The translations under genes were made by a program, and so were the position numbers. Positions 5,395 through 5,825 of a stretch of 5,825 nucleotides of DNA are shown here, in pieces (within the stretch, counting starts at the first letter, position 1; each line of letters opens with the position of its first letter). Below the pieces are notes generated by a model. It was not told the origin of the DNA, did not search any database, and worked only from the letters and a program-made list of their open reading frames with translations. The stretch is from Phycisphaerae bacterium (GTDB lineage Bacteria; Planctomycetota; Phycisphaerae; WQYP01), in contig JABEVA010000109.1 of NCBI GenBank assembly GCA_013044065.1, positions 1 to 5,825 on the forward strand, in the 5' to 3' direction.

Positions 5395-5631
5395 ATGATT
5401 GAAGCTATCAAAAGCGATGAGATTGTCCAGCGATTGGGCGGACGGTTTAAGCTTTGTGCGTTGATCCAGCACCGCTGGAAGGAACTCATCCAAGGGGCTC
5501 GACCGCTGGTGGAGCGGCGAGGCCGTTCGGACCTGGAAGTGATTATCGACGAGATTATGCAGGGAAAAATATCCATCGATCTGGAAGACACCGGGATCAC
5601 GCCTCCGGAAAAGGCGCTGGGCCGCAAGTAA
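5395..5631 (+). CDS. rpoZ: DNA-directed RNA polymerase omega subunit (RpoZ/Rpb6 family)
   Basis: Omega binds the C-terminal region of the beta-prime subunit, aids RNA polymerase assembly and, in some bacteria, helps form a ppGpp site. The 78-residue product shows the family pattern: a short N-terminus (MIEAIKSDEIV), the conserved GGRFKLCALIQHRWKEL helix region (15-29), GARPLVE (34-40), and a helix with DLEVIIDEIMQGKISID (46-62). The gmk-rpoZ-coaBC neighbourhood is conserved in many bacteria and supports the call. A strong Shine-Dalgarno (AGGAG, 5381-5385) precedes the ATG by 9 nt. The stop is 18 bp before coaBC, indicating one operon. The family is short and divergent, but motif and context agree. 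Confidence 0.9.
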   Translation: MIEAIKSDEIVQRLGGRFKLCALIQHRWKELIQGARPLVERRGRSDLEVIIDEIMQGKISIDLEDTGITPPEKALGRK

Positions 5632-5649
5632 CGCCAACGGGGGATTGCC

Positions 5650-5825
5650 ATGGTAAACGCCCCAAGCTCAGGCGGAAAGATTTTGGTATGTGTATGTGGC
5701 GGAATTGCCGCATACAAAGTCTGCCACGTGGTGAGTCGTCTGGTGCAGGGAAAATTTTCCGTGCGTGTCGCCATGACTTCGGCCGCCAAGCGGTTCGTAG
5801 GCCCTCTTACATTTGAAACACACAC
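5650..5825 (+). CDS. coaBC: Bifunctional phosphopantothenoylcysteine decarboxylase/phosphopantothenate-cysteine ligase, N-terminal part
   Basis: CoaBC (Dfp) joins 4'-phosphopantothenate to cysteine and decarboxylates the product in coenzyme A synthesis. Only the first 58 codons are inside the window; the frame is open at the right edge. They show the start of the FMN-dependent CoaC flavoprotein fold: a first beta strand ILVCVCGGIAAYK (11-23) with the GGIAAYK flavin-binding turn, then VRVAMTSAAKRFVGPLTFET (38-57), matching the usual 'MT..A..FV.PLTF' stretch. The catalytic histidine region and the CoaB domain lie outside. GGGGGA (5638-5643) precedes the ATG at 5650 as a plausible ribosome binding site. 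The position after rpoZ fits the common gmk-rpoZ-coaBC order. Confidence 0.92.
   Translation, partial: MVNAPSSGGKILVCVCGGIAAYKVCHVVSRLVQGKFSVRVAMTSAAKRFVGPLTFETH

Noticed and set aside
4962..5825. 287-codon minus-strand frame open at the right edge
   Set aside because: It is antisense to gmk, rpoZ and coaBC, which are clearly coding on the plus strand, and its translation has no recognisable motifs.

Overview
The window reads as ordinary housekeeping chromosome from a free-living bacterium of moderately high GC. All recognisable protein genes lie on the + strand: a type I-beta DAHP synthase (aroF-like), tpiA, secG, yicC, gmk, an omega-type RNA polymerase subunit (rpoZ) and the first 58 codons of coaBC. 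The tpiA-secG and yicC-gmk-rpoZ-coaBC successions occur in many bacteria. The protein flavour (ferredoxin-like DAHP synthase, SecG with a long Ala/Pro/Thr/Lys tail, MIEAIKSDEIV-type omega) suggests Planctomycetota, possibly Phycisphaerae. That placement is an inference without any database search.

Layout. Positions 1-97 (- strand) look like the beginning of a helix-turn-helix transposase that runs off the left edge, with a one-base frame disruption at a run of five T. Positions 281-471 (- strand) hold a complete small transcription unit: near-consensus promoter, initiator tRNA (CAU) and a strong hairpin terminator. Positions 430-899 have no convincing protein gene but contain a 120-bp foldback (564-683) and an 18-bp palindrome (699-716). 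Then come aroF (900-1991), a spacer with six degenerate 10-bp tandem repeats (2012-2072), tpiA (2110-2889), secG (2934-3404) and yicC (3426-4322). A 408-bp gap follows, whose first half is a 194-bp foldback with 22-bp terminal inverted repeats flanked by 8-bp near-identical direct repeats. This is best read as a non-autonomous MITE-type insertion that landed on the yicC stop codon. After the gap come gmk (4731-5339), rpoZ (5395-5631) and partial coaBC (5650-5825).

Functionally the genes serve central metabolism (aromatic entry step, glycolysis, GMP to GDP, coenzyme A), protein export (SecG), RNA metabolism (YicC), transcription (omega) and translation initiation (tRNA-fMet). Spacing suggests tpiA-secG-yicC are co-transcribed and gmk-rpoZ-coaBC form a second unit, with the inserted element between them.

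No new multi-gene system is visible. The most unusual content is non-coding: the MITE-like element, the 564-683 foldback and the 10-bp repeats.
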